From positions 1,364,001-1,428,000 of the forward strand of contig NZ_CP101456.1 of the NCBI RefSeq assembly GCF_024362485.1: DNA of 64,000 nucleotides, in the 5' to 3' direction. Positions within the stretch are counted from its first letter, which is position 1. Each line of letters starts with the position of its first letter. This stretch comes from Natronobeatus ordinarius. GTDB taxonomy: Archaea > Halobacteriota > Halobacteria > Halobacteriales > Natrialbaceae. Position numbers and translations under genes: made by a program. The notes under the pieces are model-generated. The model did not search any database and was not told the DNA's origin. It saw only the letters and a list, made by a program, of their open reading frames with translations. Below are positions 25,703-35,978 of this stretch, piece by piece.

Positions 25703-26230
25703 TTACTCGCGGTCGGCGAGGAGTTCCGAGGCCGTCACGAGCGCCTCGAGTTCCACGCCCGCCTCCTCGACGTTCTCGCGGCCACCCTCCTCGCGGTCGA
25801 CGACGACGAGTGCGCGCTCGACGGTCGCACCCGCCTCGCGCAGCGCCTCGATCGCGTCGACGAGGCTCGTCCCCGTCGTGACGATGTCTTCGAGCACGAC
25901 GACCTCCTCGCCCTCCTCGAGTCGGCCCTCGATCAGGTTCGCCGTGCCGTACTCCTTGCGCTGCTTGCGCGCGATGACGTACGGGACGCCGGCGACGACG
26001 CTCGTTGCCGCGGCGAGCGGGACGGCCCCGAGGGCCACGCCCGCGAGTTTGGTGTCGTCGTCGATCCGGTCGGCGAACGCCTCGGCGACCGTCTCGAGAC
26101 AGCGCGGATCGGTCTCGAAGCGATACTTGTCGACGTAGTACTCGCTCGTGCCGCCGTGGGCGAGTTCGAACTCGCCGAACTGGACAGCGTCGGCGTCTCG
26201 CAGGGCATCGATGAGCTCCTGGTTCGTCAT
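25703..26230 (-). CDS. pyrE: orotate phosphoribosyltransferase
   Basis: A 175-residue PyrE with [21 protein letters not shown] at the start, the substrate-binding [16 protein letters not shown], the flexible [11 protein letters not shown] region and the PRPP-binding [13 protein letters not shown]. It transfers phosphoribose to orotate in UMP synthesis. Its length fits archaeal PyrE. It is the second PRTase fold in this neighbourhood, but unlike GfcR it has no DNA-binding domain. The space up to thrS (25461-25702) shows no gene. Confidence 0.95.
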   Translation of the reverse strand: MTNQELIDALRDADAVQFGEFELAHGGTSEYYVDKYRFETDPRCLETVAEAFADRIDDDTKLAGVALGAVPLAAATSVVAGVPYVIARKQRKEYGTANLIEGRLEEGEEVVVLEDIVTTGTSLVDAIEALREAGATVERALVVVDREEGGRENVEEAGVELEALVTASELLADRE

Positions 26231-26322
26231 TGTCGGAGAGGCGCGACCGAGCGAGATAAACGGTGTGGAATCGCGTGGTCGTCACTGCTCGAGCGGGTCG
26301 GTCGGAGAACTGCGCGGGTTCG

Positions 26323-28365
26323 TTACGCGAGCGTTTCGGCGAGCGCGTCGAGGGCGGCCTCACGAACCGAGTCGCGTTCGCCGACGAGGAACTCGACGTG
26401 ACCGTCGCGCCCGCCGACGACGCGGACGCCAGCGTCGGGGACGGCGTCGGCGACCGTCTCGCCGAGTTCGCGGACGTCGACGGGAGTAGTCGTCCGGACG
26501 TGGAGTTCGTCCTCGCCGAGGCCGAGCGTGACGAACGGCCCGTCGTCGCGTTCGCGCCGGTGGAGTTCGTCGAGCAGGAGGTTCGCCGACGGGAAGTCAA
26601 AGCGGTGGGTGAACGCCGCCGTGTCGAGCGTCGCGACGGTCACGCCGTCGATCGACGTCGTCTCGAGGTTCTCGCGGGCCGTCTCGAGTTCGGCCTCGAG
26701 TTTGTCCCGGAACTGCTCGGAGACGTGGGCGGCGAGGTCGCGCTCGTCACCGAACAGCAGGTCGGCGACGAGTTCGCGCTTGTCCTTGTACGACTGGTAG
26801 TACGCCTCGAGCGCGACCGCCTCCCGCTGTTCGGTCACGGCCGTCTCGTCGTAGCCGGCCTCGGTCGCGAGGTCGACGTACGCCGCCGGTGGCTCCTCCC
26901 AGTAGCTCACGGCAGGGAGGTGTTCGAGGTCGTCGCGGACGGCTTCGTTGACGTGGGCGGCGACGTTGGCTGCGAGCGCCGTCGAGGTCACGGCACCGCC
27001 GTTCGCTTCGGCGAGCGTCGGGTTGACGGCTACCGACACCGCGTCGACGACCGCTTCGTCGGCGTGGCTGTCGTCGATCACGAGCCGGTCGACGTCGTAG
27101 ACCTCGAGGAGGTCGTAGCCGTCGGTCGACTCGACCGTCGAGCCGGCGTCGACGAGGACGACCAGCGGAAGCTGCTCGCCGTGGCGGTCGCGGGCCTCGA
27201 GCATCGACGTGACGTCGCCGGTCGCGGCGTCCATGTCGTACACCGTGCCCTCGAGCGGTCGGCGCTCGAAGTAGTGATACTCGGCGTCGTCGCGGGTGTG
27301 CTGGTCGCGGACCAGCGGCAGGACGGCGCGTTCGATCGCCGCACCGGCGACGTAGCCGTCGGCGGTCGCGCTGTGTCTGACGACGACCGGTCGGGCCTCG
27401 ACGACGGCCTTGCGGATCGTCGTCGCGGCGTCGACGAGTTCGTTCTCGAGCGCGGCGACTGCCTCGTCGTCGGCGAGGGGCTCGACCGTCTCCGGTCGGG
27501 CCTGCTGCTCGATCGCCTCCTCGAGCCTGGTCGCGACCGTCTCGCGTTCGTCGTCGGCGAGGACCTCGAGCGTCTCCGTCTCGACCTGAAGGTCGCCGTA
27601 GCGCCGTTCGACCTCGCCCTCGAGGGCGACGACGTCCTCGACCTCGACCGAGGGGTAGGCGCGCACGCCGGCTTCTTCGAATGCAGCGCACTCGACGGTG
27701 CCGGTCTCGTCGCGCAGTTCGAACACCGTCGGGCCGCCGGTCTGGCGGACGCCGGTGATCTCGCCCTCGAGGCGAACGATCGAGCCGACCTGGTCGTCGA
27801 GCGCGTCGACGGTCGTCCGCTTGAGCGGCGCGTCGGGCTCTTCGATCTCCATGGTCGGCGTGGCCGCCGGTTCGGCCGGTTCGGCCGGCTCGTCCGGGGT
27901 CGCGTCCCCACCGTTGGTGGAGGGCCCCGCATCGGCCGTCGTCGAGTCGTCGTCCGCGGACGACGACTCGTCCTCGGCGTCGCGCTCGCCCGGACGGTAC
28001 TCGCCGTCGGGCGCGTCGATCAGCGAGCCACGGAACTCACGGTCGGCCTGCCGGATCGACCAGCCGAGGTCGACGTTGCCGTTGTCTCTGACGTCCAGTA
28101 CCTGTACGTAGACGGTGTCGCCGGGCTCCCAGTCGAGACTCTCGAGCCGGCGGTCGAGTTCGCTTCGGTGCAGCAGACCCGTCACGTGATCGCCCACGTC
28201 GACGAAGACGCCGAAATCGGCGTAGCCATCGACGGTGCCCCGGTAGTACCGACCGGGAGTGAGCTGGGAGGGGGAGGTGCCTTCGAACTCGAAGACGACG
28301 TCCTCCTCGTGGAACTCACAGATCAGCCCGTCGACGGGCTTGCCACAGATGATACACTTACCCAT
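26323..28365 (-). CDS. zinc finger-S1-OB-DHH phosphoesterase (RecJ-like)
   Basis: A 680-residue haloarchaeal protein. The N-terminus is a small zinc finger (CIICGKPVDGLICEFH), then an S1 RNA-binding domain (about 35-105), an acidic disordered linker, an OB fold (about 195-285, IVRLEGEITGVRQ), and a DHH-type domain from about 310. DHH motif I appears as SATADGYVAG, and the usual DHH triad reads DDSHAD, a divergence from the canonical D-H-H, so catalysis is uncertain. It resembles the archaeal RecJ-like/DHH family of DNA and RNA exonucleases. A DnaG or GINS partner is not encoded nearby. Confidence 0.82.
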   Translation of the reverse strand: MGKCIICGKPVDGLICEFHEEDVVFEFEGTSPSQLTPGRYYRGTVDGYADFGVFVDVGDHVTGLLHRSELDRRLESLDWEPGDTVYVQVLDVRDNGNVDLGWSIRQADREFRGSLIDAPDGEYRPGERDAEDESSSADDDSTTADAGPSTNGGDATPDEPAEPAEPAATPTMEIEEPDAPLKRTTVDALDDQVGSIVRLEGEITGVRQTGGPTVFELRDETGTVECAAFEEAGVRAYPSVEVEDVVALEGEVERRYGDLQVETETLEVLADDERETVATRLEEAIEQQARPETVEPLADDEAVAALENELVDAATTIRKAVVEARPVVVRHSATADGYVAGAAIERAVLPLVRDQHTRDDAEYHYFERRPLEGTVYDMDAATGDVTSMLEARDRHGEQLPLVVLVDAGSTVESTDGYDLLEVYDVDRLVIDDSHADEAVVDAVSVAVNPTLAEANGGAVTSTALAANVAAHVNEAVRDDLEHLPAVSYWEEPPAAYVDLATEAGYDETAVTEQREAVALEAYYQSYKDKRELVADLLFGDERDLAAHVSEQFRDKLEAELETARENLETTSIDGVTVATLDTAAFTHRFDFPSANLLLDELHRRERDDGPFVTLGLGEDELHVRTTTPVDVRELGETVADAVPDAGVRVVGGRDGHVEFLVGERDSVREAALDALAETLA

Positions 28366-28478
28366 CTACTGGTGACAAACAGTTTCGCCCTAAAACGGTT
28401 GTCGAAATACGTCCGCGACGATCGCCGCCGTCCGATCACCCCGTAACCGGCTCACGGCTGGCGATTTCCGCCGATCAG

Positions 28479-28742
28479 TCACTCGAAGACGGGTGAATCG
28501 TCCTCGAGCGCCTCGACGTCGCGGACGACCTTCCGGACGTCCTCGGGGAACAGCGCTACCTGCAGTTCGTTCCCCTCGCCATCTTCGAAGACGAGTTTGA
28601 CCCGCTTGTCGCCGAACTCCCGGGCCTCGGCGTGTTCGACGTCGAACAGCTTCGCCGTCGCAGCCTTGTTCGTCGGCCCGACGTTCGCGATCGCTCCCTC
28701 TTTCAGTTCGATCATGAACTCCTCGAGTTCCAGTGCGAGCAT
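28479..28742 (-). CDS. conserved small acidic protein
   Basis: An 87-residue protein from the ATG at 28742 (MLALELEEFMIELKEGAIAN); a shorter start at its internal Met10 is possible. Predicted beta-strands with charged turns include KRVKLVFEDGEGNELQVALFPEDV, ending in an acidic tail. There are no membrane segments or known catalytic motifs. The composition and frame are typical of haloarchaeal core hypothetical proteins. It is transcribed in the same direction as the DHH gene, 113 bases away. Confidence 0.7.
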   Translation of the reverse strand: MLALELEEFMIELKEGAIANVGPTNKAATAKLFDVEHAEAREFGDKRVKLVFEDGEGNELQVALFPEDVRKVVRDVEALEDDSPVFE

Positions 28743-29823
28743 GCTCGCCCTACGACACCCATGCAAAAAACGACACGGTCATGCCGTGTCCCCTGTTTCC
28801 CTCGGTCGCGGTCGCGACCGACTGGCCGCGTGATGTGTCATCGGTCTTGCGGCCTGTCACCGTTTCGGGCCTCGATATATAAATGTGGGTGTCCGTACAC
28901 GTTCGTTTCTGCCGGTAGCTGTGGCGCTGGCGCGACTCAGAACGGGGCTCCGGTCGGGTCTCGACGGGGCTCCGGCCGGATCTCGACCGGCCTCCGGACA
29001 AGACTCGAGCGCCGAGCAGTCGCCTCGAGCGTCCAGGTGCCCGAACAGCGGGTGCCATTCTCGGTCACTGGTGGTGGACGTCGGGACGGTGTGCCTCGTC
29101 GGGCCGACTGGCGGACGCCAGATCAGATGTTTGAAAGCTGAGTGTATCCCAAAGTGGTCATCTAGATTGGATTAAGAGGTGGTGGCTACCCATCCGAGTC
29201 GAGAACGTCACTGAAGTCGGCTCGACGCGAGTAGGAGCCGTTACTCCTCGAGTTTCTGCCGTCTGGGGGTGATGGTGCCGGCCGACCGTCGGCGACCCGT
29301 TTCGACCGGTACCGATCGACGGGTTCCCGTACGTTCGTGATCGAATCAGGTTTAACTCCTGTCTGGGCGGATTTCTGACGTGGAACGCGTCGAACTGGGT
29401 TGCAGCAAGAACGGGCGGCCGAATCAACTATGGGCATATTCTATATATGTGTGTCTAAATTAGAACTCTGCGACGTTCACCGCCAGCCGGTCATCCCGTG
29501 TCGAGCCGGACGAGGGGGACGTCGGCGGCGGACGCGTCGAAGGTATTATCACGTCGCCACGGCGAGTGTCGACAATTGGAAGACGTGGATCGAATTCGAA
29601 CCCAGACGCATGTCGAGTCAGTACGCCCTCAGATCGGAACTGCACGACGGACGCCGGCCGCCTCGAGCAGCCTGTCCGACCACCCCGGAGCCTCGGGGTT
29701 CATGGGCGTGTACGATTCGTCACAGCGGCCTTCGGCACTGGTCGAATTCGTCAGCGGTGTGTCGACGGGCGTCGGAGAGCGCGCGCCCAAACCCTGCTGT
29801 GACACCGAGCGACGCGTGAGACG
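28743..29823. other. 1.08-kb stretch without a supported gene
   Basis: Open frames here have neither the acidic composition nor the codon pattern of the neighbours. A strong TATA-like GATATATAAATG at 28874-28885 points right. A 22-base unit is repeated in tandem at 28944-28987, and a GC hairpin GGCCGG-atctcga-CCGGCC lies at 28974-28992, so a small RNA from about 28905 is possible. A second AT-rich patch with CTATATATG is at about 29440-29450. The UbiD promoter must lie at the right end. Confidence 0.4.
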
Positions 29824-31326
29824 ATGACCGCCGAGACGTTCCGTGAGTTCCTGGCCCTGCTCGAGGACGCCGGGCAGCTGAACCGGATCGCCGACCGCGT
29901 CTCGTGGGACCTCGAAGCGAGCGCGATCACGGCGCTGGCCAACCAGACCGACGAGCGAATTCCCGCCTTCGAGCGGGTCGACGCCGGCATCGATGGCACC
30001 TGGCTCGTGGGCGACCCGTACCGAGGGCCGTGTCGCCGCCCTTGGGCACACCTCGCTCGCGCGTTCGAACTGCCGTCGGCGCTCCCGGGGCCAGCCTACT
30101 ACGAGGCGGTCGTCGAGCGGCTCCGCGAACCGTGCGAGCCGACCGTCGTCGACCCGGCGACGGCGCCGTGTAAGGAGGTCGTCCGGACGGGGGCGGACGC
30201 CAGCCTGCTCGAGTTCCCGTGGCCGTACGTTCACCAGGGTGACGGCGGCCGCTACGCCACGCTGAACACGCTCGTCGCACCGGACGCCGACAGCGAATGG
30301 GGCCGATGGTCGCGCCACCGCGCGATGATCCACGACGCCACGGGGGCGAGCCTGCTCTTTCTCGCCGGCGAGCAGGTCCCCAACCTCTACTACTACGAGT
30401 ACGAACGTCGCGACGAGCCGATGCCCGTCGCGCTCGTCCTCGGTGCGGGGCCGGCCGTCGAGTGCGCCGCGGAGATGTGGATTCCAGTCGGCAAGAGCGA
30501 GGCGGCGTTCGCGGGCGGCCTCCAGGAGTCGCCGGTCGACCTCGTCGCCTGCGAGACGAACGACCTCTACGTCCCGGCCTCGGCCGAGGTGGTGATCGAG
30601 GGTCGAGTCCGTCCCGGCGAACGGCTCGACGAAGGTCCCTACGGCGACTATTTCGGCTACGTGAACGGTCCCCGTCGCTCGATGCCAGCGCTCGAGGTCG
30701 ATGCGATCACCCACCGCCGGGCGCCGAGACTCCCCTTCTGCGTCGAGGGGACCGGCGTCGGCTACGGCCACAACTCCACGAGCACGCTCGAGGTCGCCGC
30801 CGGGGGCCCCGACGCCACCCTGGGCCTCCGGGCTGCCGGCTACGAGGTCGCGATGGCCGCGCCCTGGCCGTTCTCCTCGCGGACGGCCTGGACGATCGCC
30901 ACCGACCGGCCCTACCCCGGCTACCTCCACGAACTCGCGAACTTCGTATTCACGACGTGGGGAATGCTCCACATCGACTTCCTGATCTTCGTCGACGCGG
31001 ACGTGAACCCGCTCGATCCCCGGGCCGTCTTCGAGGCGATCGCGCTCCAGGCCGACCCGGCGACTGACTTCCACCAGTTCGGCGTCGAGCGAATGCCGAA
31101 GGTGCCGCTGAACATCTACCAGACGCCCGATGAGAAGGGGAGCGCCGACGTCGGCACGTCGAAGGCGAAGACGGCGAAAGCGCACGTCGACGCGCTGTCA
31201 GACGGTGACCGGCCGACGCAGACGATCGGCAGCCGCGCCTCGCGCGAGCGTGCCCGTAACCTCCTCGTCGAGGCGGGGATCACACCGGCGTTCGCTCGCG
31301 ACGACTCACCGGCGGTGGATCGATGA
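29824..31326 (+). CDS. UbiD-family prenylated-FMN decarboxylase
   Basis: A 500-residue UbiD-family enzyme. The key catalytic stretch is present as EGPYGDYFGY, giving Glu270 and, five positions on, Asp275 where fungal Fdc1 has Glu277 and Glu282. The segment GRWSRHRAMIHDATG provides the conserved arginine region. The C-terminal SKAKTAKAHVDALSDGDRP and Ala-rich helices match the oligomerisation part. Such enzymes reversibly (de)carboxylate aromatic or unsaturated acids with prenyl-FMN made by UbiX; no ubiX gene is in the window. It overlaps the next gene by 4 bases (ATGA). Confidence 0.9.
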   Translation: MTAETFREFLALLEDAGQLNRIADRVSWDLEASAITALANQTDERIPAFERVDAGIDGTWLVGDPYRGPCRRPWAHLARAFELPSALPGPAYYEAVVERLREPCEPTVVDPATAPCKEVVRTGADASLLEFPWPYVHQGDGGRYATLNTLVAPDADSEWGRWSRHRAMIHDATGASLLFLAGEQVPNLYYYEYERRDEPMPVALVLGAGPAVECAAEMWIPVGKSEAAFAGGLQESPVDLVACETNDLYVPASAEVVIEGRVRPGERLDEGPYGDYFGYVNGPRRSMPALEVDAITHRRAPRLPFCVEGTGVGYGHNSTSTLEVAAGGPDATLGLRAAGYEVAMAAPWPFSSRTAWTIATDRPYPGYLHELANFVFTTWGMLHIDFLIFVDADVNPLDPRAVFEAIALQADPATDFHQFGVERMPKVPLNIYQTPDEKGSADVGTSKAKTAKAHVDALSDGDRPTQTIGSRASRERARNLLVEAGITPAFARDDSPAVDR

Positions 31327-32711
31327 CCGCGTTTCGCACCCACCTCGAGTTTCTCCACCGAACCGACGACTGCCAGCGGCTCGAGCGGCCCGACTCGCCG
31401 TCGCCGCAGGTCGTCGCCGCCGAAGCGATGCGAGCCAACGGACCGGCGCTCGAGTTCACGCCGGCCGGCGGCGGGGTTGGCCTCGCGAGCGGCGTCTACG
31501 GCGGCGTCGACCAACTGGAACGCCGGAATCGGTATCCGTGGACGCGGCTGGGAATCGGGCTCGGCGTAGACCGCGATCCGGCTTACGTCGACGTCCTCGA
31601 GGAACTGATCGAACTCGGCGGGCGAGTCGACGACCGCGACGTTACGTACGTCCCGCGTGCCGCGTCGGCGACCGACCGCGGCCTCCGCGACCTCGAGTTA
31701 CCGACGCCGCCGGACGAGGCCTGGCCCCGTTTTACGCTGGGGCTCTGCTCGATCGGGAGCGACGACGGCTCGTACTGGGGGCCGATCCACGGCACCGTCC
31801 TCGACGGGGACACCGTTCGAGCCCGCGTCCCCGAAGCGCTCTCCGGGCAGCTGCGCAGGGGCGACGCGGTGACGATCGCACTCGGCGTCCCCGCGGCGGC
31901 GCTCGCGACCACGCACCTGCTCGCCGTCACCGACCGGCTCTCGACGCCGATCGAAGCCCGCGGCGTCGGCTCGACGGTCCCCGTCGTCCCGACCGCCGGC
32001 GGGGTCGTCCCCGGCTCCTCGGAGGTCGTCCTCGAGACGACCGTCGCGGCGCGCCAGCCCGAGACGCGCTCGGAGAAACGGGAGTTCTGGGAGCGCCTCG
32101 TCGACGCCACGACGCTCACGCTCGACGTCCGACACGTGTTCACTCGCGAGGATCCCGTCGTTCCGTTCACGCCCCTGGGAACGCCGCTGTCGGACGACCT
32201 CGGCCTCACGGCGCTGGCGATCGCGGCGCGACTCTACGAACGTGTGAACGGTTACTGGGGCGTCTCACCGGTCGAGTGGGTGTTGCTCCCTGCCGAGGGA
32301 CGGCTCGGGATCTGCCTCGTCGCGACCGAAGTGCTGTACCCCGGCTTCGAGTGGCAACTGGCGAACCTCCTCTTTTCGCTCTCTCGCTGTTTCGACACGG
32401 TCGTCGTCGTCGACGCCGAGGCGAGCCCGCGAGCGCTCGGCCGAGTCCTCGGCGACCTCTGGGTCAAAGCCCACCCCTCGCGAGACTGGCTGTTCAGTGA
32501 ACCCAACGCGCCAGCAGCCCGCATGCCGACGTACAGCCGAGACGACACCGGCGCTCGCCTCTACGTCGACGCGACGTGGGATCCTCGCTGGAAACCCGAG
32601 TTCGTCGCCCCTCGCGTCTCGGTTACAGACTCCTTCCCGCCCGAGATCCGCGACGCCGTCCTCGAGTCGTGGACCGACCTCGGGTTCGAGGACGAGCCGG
32701 ACGTCGCGTGA
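31323..32711 (+). CDS. divergent UbiD-like protein, catalytic motif lost
   Basis: A 462-residue UbiD-fold relative, coupled by an ATGA overlap to the true UbiD. Shared family features include the N-terminal FRTHLEFLHRTDDCQRL, the central EVVLET strand, and the late GFEWQLANLLFSLSRCFDTVVVVDAEA, which parallels the first protein's LANFVFTTWGMLHIDFLIFVDAD. Where the catalytic EGPYGD should lie, the sequence reads RQPETRSEKREFW, with no EGPxGE-like box. It is therefore probably not a decarboxylase by itself and may be a partner subunit. No exact characterised homologue is known to me. Confidence 0.72.
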   Translation: MTAFRTHLEFLHRTDDCQRLERPDSPSPQVVAAEAMRANGPALEFTPAGGGVGLASGVYGGVDQLERRNRYPWTRLGIGLGVDRDPAYVDVLEELIELGGRVDDRDVTYVPRAASATDRGLRDLELPTPPDEAWPRFTLGLCSIGSDDGSYWGPIHGTVLDGDTVRARVPEALSGQLRRGDAVTIALGVPAAALATTHLLAVTDRLSTPIEARGVGSTVPVVPTAGGVVPGSSEVVLETTVAARQPETRSEKREFWERLVDATTLTLDVRHVFTREDPVVPFTPLGTPLSDDLGLTALAIAARLYERVNGYWGVSPVEWVLLPAEGRLGICLVATEVLYPGFEWQLANLLFSLSRCFDTVVVVDAEASPRALGRVLGDLWVKAHPSRDWLFSEPNAPAARMPTYSRDDTGARLYVDATWDPRWKPEFVAPRVSVTDSFPPEIRDAVLESWTDLGFEDEPDVA

Positions 32712-33017
32712 GCGAGCCGGCCCCAGCGCTGCTCGACGCCGGAGCCGTGCTCATCGCGATCGGCCATGCTCGCCGATCGGCCGCCGTTCTGACGTTTACA
32801 ACACTGTTTACGCAAGACTGCGTCGGGGTGGGGTCAGATCCGGGGACGGGCGGTGGTTAATTCCCGGACGAATGCGGCGAAATTCACCGAAGTAGTTAAT
32901 ACTCGAGGGAGAACGTCCACGGATGTACGCTCTCGGCCCGGAGCACTGGGTGTCCCGGGAACAGGAGGTCGGCCCGGGGCACGGTCTGGCGGCCGAGACG
33001 ACGCAGAGCACACAGCC
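32712..33017 (+). promoter_or_regulatory. intergenic region and promoter of the acyl-CoA operon
   Basis: No gene is seen. GTTTAC occurs twice 13 bases apart in ACGTTTACAACACTGTTTAC (about 32793-32812), an AT-rich direct repeat that could be a regulator site. AGTTAATACTC at about 32893-32903 is a TATA-like element that would give a leader of about 90 bases before the ATG at 33018. Confidence 0.35.
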
Positions 33018-34184
33018 ATGAATTTCGAACCCTCACAGGAACGAGCGTTGATTCGATCGACGGCCGAAGAGGTGGCCGCCGAGTACGGACCGGAGCACTG
33101 GCGCGAGAAAGAACGGAAGGGGGAGTTCTCAGAGGCGTTCTGGGACGAACTCGCCGAGGCCGGCTTCCACGGCCTGCTGATCCCCGAGGAGTACGGCGGG
33201 GCGGGGATGGGCATGCAGGAGATGGGGCTGGCGATGGAGACCCTCTGTGCGGAAGGGTGTGGGATGGCCGGCACCTGGTACCTCGTGCTGACCGCGGGGA
33301 TGGCGGCCGTCGGCATCCGCGAGCACGGGACCGAGGAACAGAAAGAGACCTACCTGCCGGACATCGCCGACGGGAAGCGCAACTTCTCGATCGGGATCAC
33401 CGAACCCGACGCCGGGACGAACACGCTCAACGCGGCGACACGGGCCGAGAAGGACGGCGACGAGTACGTCATCAACGGACAGAAGGCGTGGATCACCTAC
33501 TCGGATCGCGCGGACAACATGGTCCTCGTGACGCGGACGACCCCGCGCGAGGACGTCAATCGGGGCACCGACGGGATCAGCCTGTTCATCATCGACATGG
33601 ACAGCCCCGGCATCGACGTCTCGCCGATCCCGAAACACGGCATCAACTACTCGAAGTCGTGTGAAGTGTTCTTCGAGGACGTCCGCGTCCCGAAGGAGAA
33701 CCTGCTCGGCACCGAGGACGACGGCTGGTGGGCGCTCGTCGACACGCTCAACCCCGAACGGATCGGCTTCGCCGCCGCCGGCACCGGCATCGGCAAGCTC
33801 GCGGCGAACACGGCGATCCAGTACGCCAACGACCGCGAGGTGTTCGACGCGCCGATCGGCTCCCACCAGGCCGTCTCGTTCCCCATCACGAAGGCGTACG
33901 CCCGGATGGAGGCGGCGGCGCTGATGCGCGAGAAGGCTGCCTGGCTCTACGACCGCGGCGAGGAGTGTGGCTACGAGACGAACGTCGCGAAGGCCACGGC
34001 CGTCGAGGCCGGCATCGAGGCCGTCAAGCAGTCGATGCAGGCCTTCGGCGGCTGGGGCTACGCCGAGGAGTACGACGTCGAGCGCTGGTGGCGTGAGATC
34101 AACCTCACCCGCCTCGCCCCCGTCTCCCAGCAGATGGCATACAACCACATCGCCCAGCAACTCGGCTTCCCGAAGTCTTACTGA
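33018..34184 (+). CDS. acyl-CoA dehydrogenase
   Basis: A 388-residue FAD-dependent acyl-CoA dehydrogenase. The start at 33018 ([20 protein letters not shown]) fits the family. The middle domain carries FAD-binding [12 protein letters not shown] and the strand [23 protein letters not shown]. The C-terminal helical domain holds [21 protein letters not shown], whose glutamates include the likely catalytic base. It makes a 2,3-double bond in an acyl-CoA; isovaleryl- or cyclic-type substrates are possible. It is the first gene of a four-gene operon with a carboxylase. Confidence 0.92.
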   Translation: MNFEPSQERALIRSTAEEVAAEYGPEHWREKERKGEFSEAFWDELAEAGFHGLLIPEEYGGAGMGMQEMGLAMETLCAEGCGMAGTWYLVLTAGMAAVGIREHGTEEQKETYLPDIADGKRNFSIGITEPDAGTNTLNAATRAEKDGDEYVINGQKAWITYSDRADNMVLVTRTTPREDVNRGTDGISLFIIDMDSPGIDVSPIPKHGINYSKSCEVFFEDVRVPKENLLGTEDDGWWALVDTLNPERIGFAAAGTGIGKLAANTAIQYANDREVFDAPIGSHQAVSFPITKAYARMEAAALMREKAAWLYDRGEECGYETNVAKATAVEAGIEAVKQSMQAFGGWGYAEEYDVERWWREINLTRLAPVSQQMAYNHIAQQLGFPKSY

Positions 34185-34186
34185 CC

Positions 34187-35974
<1,788 letters not shown>

Positions 35975-35978
35975 TCCC

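Noticed and set aside
26263-28446. 727-codon plus-strand frame opposite the DHH protein
   Set aside because: Antisense shadow; Arg/Val/Asp-rich with no motif, whereas the minus strand has zinc finger, S1, OB and DHH domains.
28880-29140. RNase P or SRP RNA candidate in the gene-less region
   Set aside because: None of the conserved core sequences of either RNA could be found; only a promoter and hairpin remain as evidence.
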